Part shown: positions 1 to 5,325 of the stretch, piece by piece | Numbering within the stretch: position 1 is the stretch's first letter | Layout: the number at the start of each line of letters is the position of its first letter | From: DTU018 sp964618175 | GTDB taxonomy: Bacteria > Bacillota > Syntrophomonadia > Syntrophomonadales > Syntrophomonadaceae | Direction of reading: 5' to 3' | Length of the DNA: 8,726 nucleotides | NCBI GenBank assembly: GCA_964618175.1 | Contig: CAZTZX010000084.1 | Span: 1 to 8,726 of the forward strand | Notes under the pieces: model-generated | Seen by the model: the letters and a program-made list of their open reading frames with translations, nothing else | What the model was told of the DNA's origin: nothing | Databases searched by the model: none | Program-made: the position numbers and the translations under genes

Positions 1-39
1 CAAGGCATAACAATTACGTTGTTTGCGGATTTCTTTCAT
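1..39 (-). CDS. 5' end of an unidentified gene, cut by the window edge
   Basis: Only the first 13 codons are in the window; they read MKEIRKQRNCYAL and continue beyond position 1. The start is chosen because a complete AGGAGG Shine-Dalgarno (complement of 50-55) sits 10 bases ahead of the ATG at 39. An in-frame ATG at 48 is only one base from that site, which is too close. The gene lies on the same strand as, and downstream of, the LuxR-type regulator, but two terminators separate them, so it is probably its own unit. As a neighbour it could be a target of that regulator, which is inference. The visible residues are too few to name a family. Confidence 0.5.
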   Translation of the reverse strand, partial: MKEIRKQRNCYAL

Positions 40-80
40 TGGCGGCATGCCTCCTCTATCGTAATTTTTGGTGAAAGATG

Positions 81-107
81 AAAAAAGATCATCCTCCTAA
101 AGGATGA
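81..107 (-). terminator. Intrinsic terminator or attenuator, second of a tandem pair
   Basis: A 7-bp perfect inverted repeat (arms 89-95 and 101-107, 5-base loop) is followed on the minus strand by TCTTTTTT (complement of 81-88). This has the form of a Rho-independent terminator. It lies between the LuxR-type gene and the partial gene at 1-39. It could be a back-up terminator for the former or a leader attenuator for the latter. Confidence 0.6.
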
Positions 108-114
108 AATGACA

Positions 115-146
115 GAAAAGGCCTCTCATACTTTAGTATGAGAGGC
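115..146 (-). terminator. Intrinsic terminator of the LuxR-type regulator gene
   Basis: A perfect inverted repeat has arms 121-132 and 135-146, realistically an 11-bp stem with a 4-base loop. On the minus strand it is followed by CTTTTC, a short U-tract. It starts 34 bases after the stop codon of the LuxR-type gene, where a terminator for that gene is expected. The plus-strand side has no T-run, so it probably works in one direction only. Confidence 0.7.
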
Positions 147-179
147 TGGTTAAACCAAGTATTTATAGGGTTCTATTTA

Positions 180-1595
180 TCATTGGGCCGTTTGATTCTT
201 CAGCAGGGTACTGATGAGTTCTGCGCGGCTACTTACATCGTATTTTGAAAAAATGTTCCGTGCATGTGTTTTTACAGTACTCTCACTAATAAACAAAGCC
301 TCAGCAATGTCGCCATTGGATTTGCCGGAAAGGATCAGTTGCAATACTTCCTGCTCACGGACAGTCAGCGGGGCGAGAGTCTTAATCTGCCGTATAATAT
401 CCGTTTGCTGGGACTGGCTCATATTATCATAGACATTAAGGTAGACATGGCTTTTCAGCAACAAAACCAACTGATGGTTCAAAGGGGGGAGCATAACCAA
501 TGTAAAACATACAACTGTGAGGGCAATAACTGTCACCTCCGCACTAGGAAGACCAATAGAGGTCACCGCCATCCCCAATACACCTCCGCAAAGGACGCCG
601 AACACATTGGCCGAAAGTCCGATACCGAATACTTTGGCAGGATTGTCGGTGTAATCCAACATTTCTCCAAGAATGCTCCACCAAAACAGATCAAAAATAC
701 CGCAGGCGCCAAGCATCAGGGTATCCACCATCAGATAATCGGAAGTGCTCCGCCCTAGCAGCATAAAGCTAATGAACGCCCCCATAATCATTATCATACC
801 GATATACAAAATTCTGGAACGCTTCATCTTCGTCGACAAGTTGCGCATAATAGCAAGGGCGACGATATAAGGCACGGCCCAATACCAGCTTACTAGTCCT
901 GTCAAGCGATCAAAAGCAGGGTTTATCACCTGGTACATCAGTCCAGAATTAATTGTGATAATGAAGATAAAAAGGCACAAAAGTAGCAGCGGTTTTTTAA
1001 TGTCACCACTCGCATTGTCTCTTAGCACTTGGTTCGACCCATTATCCGACCCTACTGGTAGCATCCAAGTAAAAGCCAGTCCGATTACCAGACAAAATAT
1101 AGAAAGGCCAAGGCCGATAAACGGTGACTGGTTCAGGGCAACCACGTTGACTGCAATCATTATTAGATTGGAATAAATCAGAACGTCGGCGCAGGATTTA
1201 ATGCGCTCGTTCTTAGGCGTATAGGCTCTGAGGAAATATCCCCATGCCGCCACTGCACAGCCGCTGGCATACCCACTGACAATCAGCCCCCCGATCCATA
1301 GTAGAGTGGAAGGAGCAGAGAAGAAGAGGACAGCGGTAACTGAGCATAGACCCATGCTACCGAGCATCATGCTTTTGGCGGTCGCCTGCGATCTGACAAA
1401 CAGCCTGCAGGTGAAAAGTCCTGTGAAATGTGCGATAATCGCAGCTAAAATGTAACCGGAGGGGTCTGCTTGGTGCATATTCAACAGACTATAAAGCACC
1501 GCTCCCTCAAACTGAAAAGAGAGCACATACGCAAAAGAAAAAGAAAACGCTGCAATGGAAAGCCTGCGAGCGTTTACAGTTTTGAGTCCGTCCAT
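180..1595 (-). CDS. LuxR-type transcriptional regulator with an MFS-like 12-TM membrane domain
   Basis: A membrane-anchored one-component regulator of 471 residues. Residues about 12-380 are strongly hydrophobic, with roughly 12 membrane segments interrupted by a polar loop at about 182-202, as in MFS transporters. Residues about 406-465 form a LuxR/GerE helix-turn-helix: LTVREQEVLQLI (410-421), then GKSNGDIAEAL, ISESTVKTHARNIFSKY and a final SRAELI. These match the family consensus closely, so DNA binding should be intact. The membrane part presumably senses or carries a small molecule; the ligand is unknown. The GTG at 1610 opens the frame, but GGGAG lies 8 bases before the ATG at 1595 and nothing suitable lies before the GTG, so 1595 is preferred. 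Proteins of this architecture are known, numerous in Eggerthellales and also present in Clostridia, often beside genes for reductases or transporters. The regulated gene here is not determined; the partial gene at 1-39 is a candidate. Confidence 0.88.
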   Translation of the reverse strand: MDGLKTVNARRLSIAAFSFSFAYVLSFQFEGAVLYSLLNMHQADPSGYILAAIIAHFTGLFTCRLFVRSQATAKSMMLGSMGLCSVTAVLFFSAPSTLLWIGGLIVSGYASGCAVAAWGYFLRAYTPKNERIKSCADVLIYSNLIMIAVNVVALNQSPFIGLGLSIFCLVIGLAFTWMLPVGSDNGSNQVLRDNASGDIKKPLLLLCLFIFIITINSGLMYQVINPAFDRLTGLVSWYWAVPYIVALAIMRNLSTKMKRSRILYIGMIMIMGAFISFMLLGRSTSDYLMVDTLMLGACGIFDLFWWSILGEMLDYTDNPAKVFGIGLSANVFGVLCGGVLGMAVTSIGLPSAEVTVIALTVVCFTLVMLPPLNHQLVLLLKSHVYLNVYDNMSQSQQTDIIRQIKTLAPLTVREQEVLQLILSGKSNGDIAEALFISESTVKTHARNIFSKYDVSSRAELISTLLKNQTAQ

Positions 1596-1630
1596 TTTAT
1601 ATTCTCCCACTCATCAGAGGCGCTATCCCT

Positions 1631-1760
1631 TTAATTCCATTCGTTGATATCCGCAGTTTTGAAACGCCAGATTTTCCCACCTTGAGAAGGCCGGCATTCC
1701 GCGCTGCTCGATCCAACGCATGATCGTGTAGCACTTCACGCCCAGATAATCACTAGCCAT
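1631..1760 (-). pseudogene. Remnant of an excisionase-family helix-turn-helix protein, frameshifted
   Basis: Reading from an ATG at 1760 gives MASDYLGVKCYTIMRWIEQ followed by RGMPAF, the typical HTH of excisionase/MerR-like small DNA-binding proteins. The usual continuation, KVGK followed by IWRFKTADINEWN and a stop at 1631-1633, is also present but split between the two other frames. A likely reading is a 2-base TC duplication after GMPAF and loss of one A in the run after GGG; the net change is +1. In the first frame translation would run into unrelated residues and stop at 1623-1625. An in-frame stop lies just upstream of the ATG, so the usual first residues of the domain are missing too, and no Shine-Dalgarno is visible. 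This looks like a decayed gene, possibly from a mobile element. Sequencing error in a homopolymer could explain part but not all of the damage. Confidence 0.72.
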
Positions 1761-1823
1761 CCGGATTTATGTTTTTGGGCATAAAAAGCCGTCTGTTTCG
1801 GACCGATTATAGTAATAAATGTA

Positions 1824-1832
1824 TGAGATAAT
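1824..1832 (+). promoter_or_regulatory. Possible extended -10 promoter element
   Basis: TGAGATAAT fits an extended -10 (TGn followed by a 5/6 match to TATAAT). No good -35 is found 16-18 bases upstream. It would start transcription near 1839, just ahead of the ribosome binding site at 1843-1849 and within reach of the terminator at 1934-1967. This is weak evidence in an A/T-rich stretch. Confidence 0.25.
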
Positions 1833-1858
1833 TATACAACATAGAGGAGTAATTTAAA

Positions 1859-1897
1859 TTGATTGTGTTGTTTTGTGTAGCATTAACTCGTTTATAG
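1859..1897 (+). other. Possible 12-codon micro-ORF with a good ribosome binding site
   Basis: AGAGGAG at 1843-1849 lies 9 bases before a TTG that opens a 12-codon frame (MIVLFCVALTRL), stopping at TAG 1895-1897. The peptide would be very hydrophobic. A strong terminator follows 36 bases later. It could be a leader peptide, a tiny membrane peptide, or only the surviving 5' end of a deleted gene. There is no homology basis for calling it coding. Confidence 0.2.
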
Positions 1898-1933
1898 ACA
1901 AATTAATGGCAAATTTGTAATAGACAGTGAATA

Positions 1934-1967
1934 CACTGACCCTTTGGCTTTGGGTCGGTGTTTTTTT
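1934..1967 (+). terminator. Strong intrinsic terminator upstream of cinA
   Basis: The arms are 1934-1942 and 1952-1960: a 9-bp stem with one G-U pair and a 9-base loop, followed directly by seven Ts (1961-1967). It works on the plus strand. No normal-sized plus-strand gene lies upstream within the window, so it either ends a small unit starting near 1840 or is left over from a gene now lost. It also insulates cinA from upstream transcription. Confidence 0.85.
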
Positions 1968-1999
1968 GTGGGAAAGATATGAGAGAACCGTAAATTGTT

Positions 2000-2005
2000 T
2001 ATAAT
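2000..2005 (+). promoter_or_regulatory. Candidate -10 box of the cinA promoter
   Basis: A perfect TATAAT lies 35 bases before the cinA start codon and just downstream of the terminator at 1934-1967. At 17 bases upstream there is only ATATGA, so a -35 element is poor or absent. Since the upstream terminator implies that cinA needs its own promoter, this is the best candidate. Confidence 0.45.
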
Positions 2006-2039
2006 AAGATAGACTAGTGATAAAGAGGGGTTGAAGTAA

Positions 2040-3284
2040 TTGAAAAAAGCATATCTGATATCGACCGGAACGGAACTGCTCTTAGGTTCAACCCTTGACA
2101 CCAACTCCATCTTTTTATCAAGAAAACTAGCGGAAATCGGTATCAAGGTAATAGGTAAAAGTGTAGTTGGTGATAATCAGGAGGCCATTGAAGCTGCCAT
2201 GAAGTTAGGCCTTTCGAGTGCAGATGTGGTCATAACTACTGGAGGATTAGGCCCGACACGGGATGATTTGACTAAAGAGATTGCCTGCAGTGTGGCGGGG
2301 GTCGAATTGAAATTGATAGCCGCCGAAGAAGAAAGGCTGCGGGAATACTTTGAGCGCCGTCATCGCCCTATGCCGGAAACTAACTTAAAACAGGCTATGT
2401 TCCCTGAGCAGGCGGTTATAATCAGCAATACCAATGGTACTGCTCCAGGTATGTACCTGCCGCTTGATAATAATAAGATCATTATCTGTATGCCGGGCCC
2501 TCCTCGGGAAGCTGAACCCATGTATGAAAGTTACGTCCAAGACCTGCTCAGCCAAGCCTATAATCTAGTCAGCCAGAGCTCGGCTAGCCGCATAATAAAA
2601 GTGTTGGGTCCTGGCGAGTCGCAGGTCGAGGATATGCTAGCTGAGGTTATCGATCAGGCCGAGAACTATAATTTGACACTGTTGGCTCGGGATGGAGAAA
2701 TCGATATTCGCTTGACTGCTGAAGGTAAAGATTATGATGACAGTCTGCTGATTCTAAACCAAATAACCGAACAAATAAATCAGAAGATGGGTAAAAGTGT
2801 TTTTGGCTATGATGAGGATACTTTAGTTGGGGTAGTAGCCCAATTATTAAGCAGCCATAATATGACTCTGGCAGTAGCTGAGTCATGTACCGGGGGATTG
2901 CTCGGCAAAATGATCACCGATATCTCTGGCAGCTCCAGATATTTCTGGGGTGGTGTTATTAGTTATTCTAATCAGGCCAAACAGGAAGTGCTAGGAGTAA
3001 GTTCTGTCACCCTAAACAATCATGGGGCAGTGAGCCGCGCCACCGCTCTGGAAATGGCTCAGGGGGTAAAACGCTTGGCAGGTACTGACCTGGGTGTTTC
3101 CATAACCGGAATAGCCGGACCTGATGGGGGGAGCATTGAAAAACCGGTTGGGTTAGTATATATAGCTGTGGTTGGTGACAACCTGGAACAAGTGCGTGAA
3201 ATGCATTTTGTAGGCAGCCGTGATGCGATCAGAATGCTGTCAGCCAAATCAGCCCTTGATTTACTGCGGCTACAATTAGTTTAA
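2040..3284 (+). CDS. cinA: CinA: nicotinamide mononucleotide deamidase / competence-damage protein
   Basis: A cytosolic protein of 414 residues, the usual length for full two-domain CinA. Residues about 1-170 form the MoaB/MogA-like (COG1058) domain, with TGTELLLG (9-16), GGLGPTRDD (68-76) and MPGPPRE (151-157). Residues about 255-412 form the CinA C-terminal (PncC) domain, with AESCTGG (280-286), GIAGPDGG (357-364) and KPVG (368-371). PncC domains deamidate NMN to nicotinate mononucleotide in pyridine nucleotide salvage, and the COG1058 domain is associated with ADP-ribose pyrophosphatase activity in some homologues. The start is TTG, with GAGGGG (2025-2030) 9 bases before it and an N-terminus that aligns with the family. 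It is probably co-transcribed with thpR, whose Shine-Dalgarno overlaps the cinA stop. The cinA-recA linkage is conserved in many Firmicutes; in Streptococcus pneumoniae the pair is competence-induced, but nothing here shows that control. Confidence 0.95.
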   Translation: MKKAYLISTGTELLLGSTLDTNSIFLSRKLAEIGIKVIGKSVVGDNQEAIEAAMKLGLSSADVVITTGGLGPTRDDLTKEIACSVAGVELKLIAAEEERLREYFERRHRPMPETNLKQAMFPEQAVIISNTNGTAPGMYLPLDNNKIIICMPGPPREAEPMYESYVQDLLSQAYNLVSQSSASRIIKVLGPGESQVEDMLAEVIDQAENYNLTLLARDGEIDIRLTAEGKDYDDSLLILNQITEQINQKMGKSVFGYDEDTLVGVVAQLLSSHNMTLAVAESCTGGLLGKMITDISGSSRYFWGGVISYSNQAKQEVLGVSSVTLNNHGAVSRATALEMAQGVKRLAGTDLGVSITGIAGPDGGSIEKPVGLVYIAVVGDNLEQVREMHFVGSRDAIRMLSAKSALDLLRLQLV

Positions 3285-3297
3285 GGAGTAAATAGAT

Positions 3298-3855
3298 ATG
3301 CGGCTTTTTACAGCGATAACGGTTCCTGACCAAATCAAACAATATGCCGGTACTATTAGAAAAGAGATGGAGAATACTTGTCCCGATGTTAAATGGGTAG
3401 AAGAGGAAAATTATCACCTCACTCTTAAGTTTTTAGGCGATGTATCTCCTGATGTACTGGAGCAGCTCAATGACTTTTTGGAAAGAGCGGCTGTATCCAG
3501 CCCCTCCTTTAAGCTGCGGCTGCAGGGAATGGGATTCTATCCCCACCGCAGACGCCCTCGGGTAATATGGATCGGGATGGCCGGGGAGCTAGAAAAGGCT
3601 TTATTTCTGGGAGATAGAGTTGATGCATACTTAGGTTCTTTGGGATTTGAGGTGGAAAAACGGCGTGATTATCACTTGACCATGGGCAGGATTCGATCGG
3701 AGCGAAATGTCGATGACCTGGTAAATACGGTTCTAACCAGAGAAAACGAGATTCAATCCAGTTTTTTCTCGGTGACAGAATTCTATCTTATGGAAAGCCA
3801 GCTCACCTCTAGTGGGCCGATCTATACCATAAAAAGAAAATTTAGCTTGGATTAA
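3298..3855 (+). CDS. thpR: RNA 2',3'-cyclic phosphodiesterase (2H superfamily, formerly 2'-5' RNA ligase LigT)
   Basis: A cytosolic enzyme of 185 residues, normal for the family. It belongs to the 2H phosphoesterases: the two catalytic HxTx motifs are HLTL at 40-43 and HLTM at 126-129, the second followed by GRIR as in other ThpR proteins. The N-terminus MRLFTAITVP is also typical. The family hydrolyses 2',3'-cyclic phosphate ends of RNA to 2'-phosphate and can reversibly join 2'-5' bonds in vitro; its cellular role is not settled. AAGGAG (3283-3288) overlaps the cinA stop codon and sits 9 bases before the ATG, so cinA and thpR very likely form one transcript with linked translation. The recA promoter begins 10 bases after its stop. 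No terminator separates it from recA, so some read-through into recA is likely. Confidence 0.93.
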   Translation: MRLFTAITVPDQIKQYAGTIRKEMENTCPDVKWVEEENYHLTLKFLGDVSPDVLEQLNDFLERAAVSSPSFKLRLQGMGFYPHRRRPRVIWIGMAGELEKALFLGDRVDAYLGSLGFEVEKRRDYHLTMGRIRSERNVDDLVNTVLTRENEIQSSFFSVTEFYLMESQLTSSGPIYTIKRKFSLD

Positions 3856-3865
3856 TGAAGGGGAG

Positions 3866-3895
3866 TTGACATAATAGATCAGGTACTCGTATAAT
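3866..3895 (+). promoter_or_regulatory. SigA-type promoter of recA
   Basis: Perfect consensus TTGACA (3866-3871) and TATAAT (3890-3895) are separated by 18 bases. Transcription should begin near 3902, just ahead of the LexA box. This is the clearest housekeeping promoter in the window and lets recA be expressed independently of cinA-thpR. Confidence 0.9.
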
Positions 3896-3905
3896 TTACT
3901 CAAGG

Positions 3906-3919
3906 CGAACATATGTTTG
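3906..3919 (+). promoter_or_regulatory. LexA (SOS) box in the recA promoter
   Basis: CGAACATATGTTTG is a near-perfect dyad that fits the Gram-positive LexA/DinR consensus CGAAC-N4-GTTCG with one change (GTTTG for GTTCG). It lies 10 bases downstream of the -10 box, at about the transcription start, where bound LexA would block initiation or early elongation. SOS control of recA is standard, so the call is strong; binding itself is inferred. Confidence 0.88.
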
Positions 3920-3932
3920 AGGAGGGGAGTCC

Positions 3933-4961
3933 GTGGAAGTTATCGAAAATCAGGGTAAACAAGAAGCAGTTAATAATGCTATAAAAAATATTGAAAAGCA
4001 ATTCGGCAAAGGCTCGATCATGAAATTGGGCGAAGCGGCAGCTATGAACGTAGAGGTTATTTCTACCGGTTGTCTGTCATTGGACATGGCCCTTGGGGTG
4101 GGCGGAATTCCCAGAGGAAGAGTAATTGAAATATTTGGTCCGGAATCCTCTGGTAAGACTACAGTTGCTTTATGCTGTATTGCTCAGGCCCAAAAAGAGG
4201 GCGGAATGGCAGCTTTTATTGACGCGGAACACGCTTTAGATCCTCTTTATGCTAAGAACCTAGGTGTTGATATTAATAATTTATTAGTGTCACAGCCTGA
4301 CTCAGGAGAACAGGCACTGGAAATTGGCGAGGCTTTGGTAAGAAGTGGAGCGATTGACATAGTAGTTATTGACTCCGTAGCTGCATTAGTTCCCAAAGCG
4401 GAACTCGATGGAGAAATGGGCGACATTCATGTGGGGTTGCAGGCCCGCTTGATGTCCCAGGCCTTGCGCAAATTAACAGCTCATATCAGTAAATCCAGAG
4501 CTTGTGCCATATTTATAAATCAGATTCGCGAGAAGGTCGGAGTGATATATGGTAGTAATGAAGTTACTACCGGGGGCCGTGCACTGAAATTCTATTCTAC
4601 GGTACGCATCGAAGTGCGCAAAGGTGAACAAATTAAGCAGGGTACGGAAGCCATGGGAAATCGCACCAGGGCCAAGATTGTTAAGAACAAAGTTGCCCCG
4701 CCCTTTAGGACCGCTGAATTTGATCTCATGTTTGGCTCCGGAATTTCTCGAGAAGGCGACCTGTTAGATATAGCCGCCGATATGGAAATTATTCAGAAAA
4801 GTGGTTCCTGGTTTTCTTATCAGGGCGAGAGACTGGGGCAGGGTAGAGAAAACGTGAAAGAGTATTTTAGGAATAATCCAGAGTTTTTTACCCAAATTGA
4901 CCAGCAGGTTCGCGCAGCGGTTTTACAAAAGAAGGCCGACCTCAATAGTGACTTAGCTTGA
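3933..4961 (+). CDS. recA: RecA recombinase
   Basis: An ATP-dependent DNA strand-exchange protein and co-protease for LexA cleavage. It has 342 residues, close to the usual 340-355. Walker A is GPESSGKT (69-76), Walker B is VVIDSVA (144-150), and AFIDAEHALD (94-103), the QARLMSQALRKLT helix and KNKVAPPF (251-258) are all present. Loop L2 begins NQIREKVGV and ends TTGGRALKF (212-220), but its middle reads GSNEV where most RecA proteins have GNPET; the conserved glutamate is kept. The C-terminal tail is short and only mildly acidic. The start is GTG with GGAGG (3921-3925) 7 bases before it, and the N-terminal length before IEKQFGKGSIM fits the family. Its own SigA promoter and LexA box lie directly upstream. 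recX, a frequent partner, does not follow; a 270-base gene-less stretch and a terminator do. Confidence 0.97.
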   Translation: MEVIENQGKQEAVNNAIKNIEKQFGKGSIMKLGEAAAMNVEVISTGCLSLDMALGVGGIPRGRVIEIFGPESSGKTTVALCCIAQAQKEGGMAAFIDAEHALDPLYAKNLGVDINNLLVSQPDSGEQALEIGEALVRSGAIDIVVIDSVAALVPKAELDGEMGDIHVGLQARLMSQALRKLTAHISKSRACAIFINQIREKVGVIYGSNEVTTGGRALKFYSTVRIEVRKGEQIKQGTEAMGNRTRAKIVKNKVAPPFRTAEFDLMFGSGISREGDLLDIAADMEIIQKSGSWFSYQGERLGQGRENVKEYFRNNPEFFTQIDQQVRAAVLQKKADLNSDLA

Positions 4962-5230
4962 CAATCAAGCCAGGTTATTACTAAAATTTAGATAGCTCAG
5001 TTAAGAAGTCTCAAAAAGACTTGAACATATAGAATCGTGTCTATCGTTTACAAGTTAACCTCGCTGAGTGCCGAGGTTGTCATAGATTCACAGTTCAGGT
5101 TGTAGTAGGTCAGTTTATTTACCTGTAATTAAGTAAGCGTGCGCATAGTGGGCTGGTTGAAATACTGGCATATAGGCGTTTTTACAAAATCAGGTTATAT
5201 GTTACCTTACTAAAAGTGAGTCTTCTGGTT
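4962..5230 (+). other. Gene-less recA 3' region with several small inverted repeats
   Basis: No frame of useful length with a ribosome binding site is open on either strand between the recA stop and the terminator at 5231. Small hairpins are possible: arms 5006-5011/5017-5022 (6 bp, loop 5), 5029-5033/5040-5044 (5 bp) and 5057-5063/5072-5078 (7 bp, loop 8). None is followed by a T-run. The recA message would carry this as a 3' UTR of about 270 bases. It could be a structured RNA or the ruin of recX. I see no RecX-like residues in any frame and no tRNA features. Confidence 0.4.
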
Positions 5231-5261
5231 AAAAACCGAGCGGAAAGAGCTCGGTTTTTTT
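5231..5261 (+). terminator. Strong intrinsic terminator ending the recA transcript
   Basis: A perfect 11-bp stem (5231-5241 with 5249-5259; AAAAACCGAGC and its complement) has a 7-base loop and a run of seven Ts (5255-5261). It separates recA from rny. With As on the left arm it is partly symmetric and might also stop minus-strand transcription, although no minus-strand gene is near. Confidence 0.92.
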
Positions 5262-5281
5262 GTGGTTATATTATGGAAAGA

Positions 5282-5320
5282 TCCTATTTATTAAATCATC
5301 ATTATTAAATAAGGAGGTGA
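5282..5320 (+). promoter_or_regulatory. rny leader: consensus Shine-Dalgarno with an overlapping repeat and inverted repeat
   Basis: AAGGAGGTGA (5311-5320) is a full match to the 16S anti-Shine-Dalgarno. Its GGAGG core lies 8 bases before the ATG at 5326, which fixes the rny start. Just upstream, TTATTAAAT occurs twice (5288-5296 and 5302-5310). TCCTATTTA (5282-5290) can pair with TAAAT-A-AGGA (5306-5315, one bulged A), which would cover part of the Shine-Dalgarno. The pairing is A/U-rich and may be chance. No clear SigA promoter is seen between the recA terminator and rny. Confidence 0.6.
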
Positions 5321-5325
5321 ACCAG

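Noticed and set aside
214..758. Two plus-strand open frames (214-432 and 264-758)
   Set aside because: They lie antisense to the membrane and HTH region of the LuxR-type gene, have no convincing ribosome binding site and show no recognisable domain.
955..1176. Plus-strand open frame of 73 codons
   Set aside because: Antisense to the membrane domain of the LuxR-type gene, with no start signal or family resemblance.
1892..2146. Minus-strand open frame of 84 codons
   Set aside because: It runs across the terminator and the cinA promoter and start; its residues are low-complexity translations of A/T-rich control DNA.
4962..5230. recX remnant or tRNA gene after recA
   Set aside because: No RecX-like residues were found in reading the frames, and no acceptor/T-loop pattern or cloverleaf is visible.
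5260..5325. 22-residue N-terminal extension of RNase Y
   Set aside because: It would start with a TTG inside the recA terminator T-run, whereas the ATG at 5326 has a full consensus Shine-Dalgarno and gives the family's normal membrane anchor.
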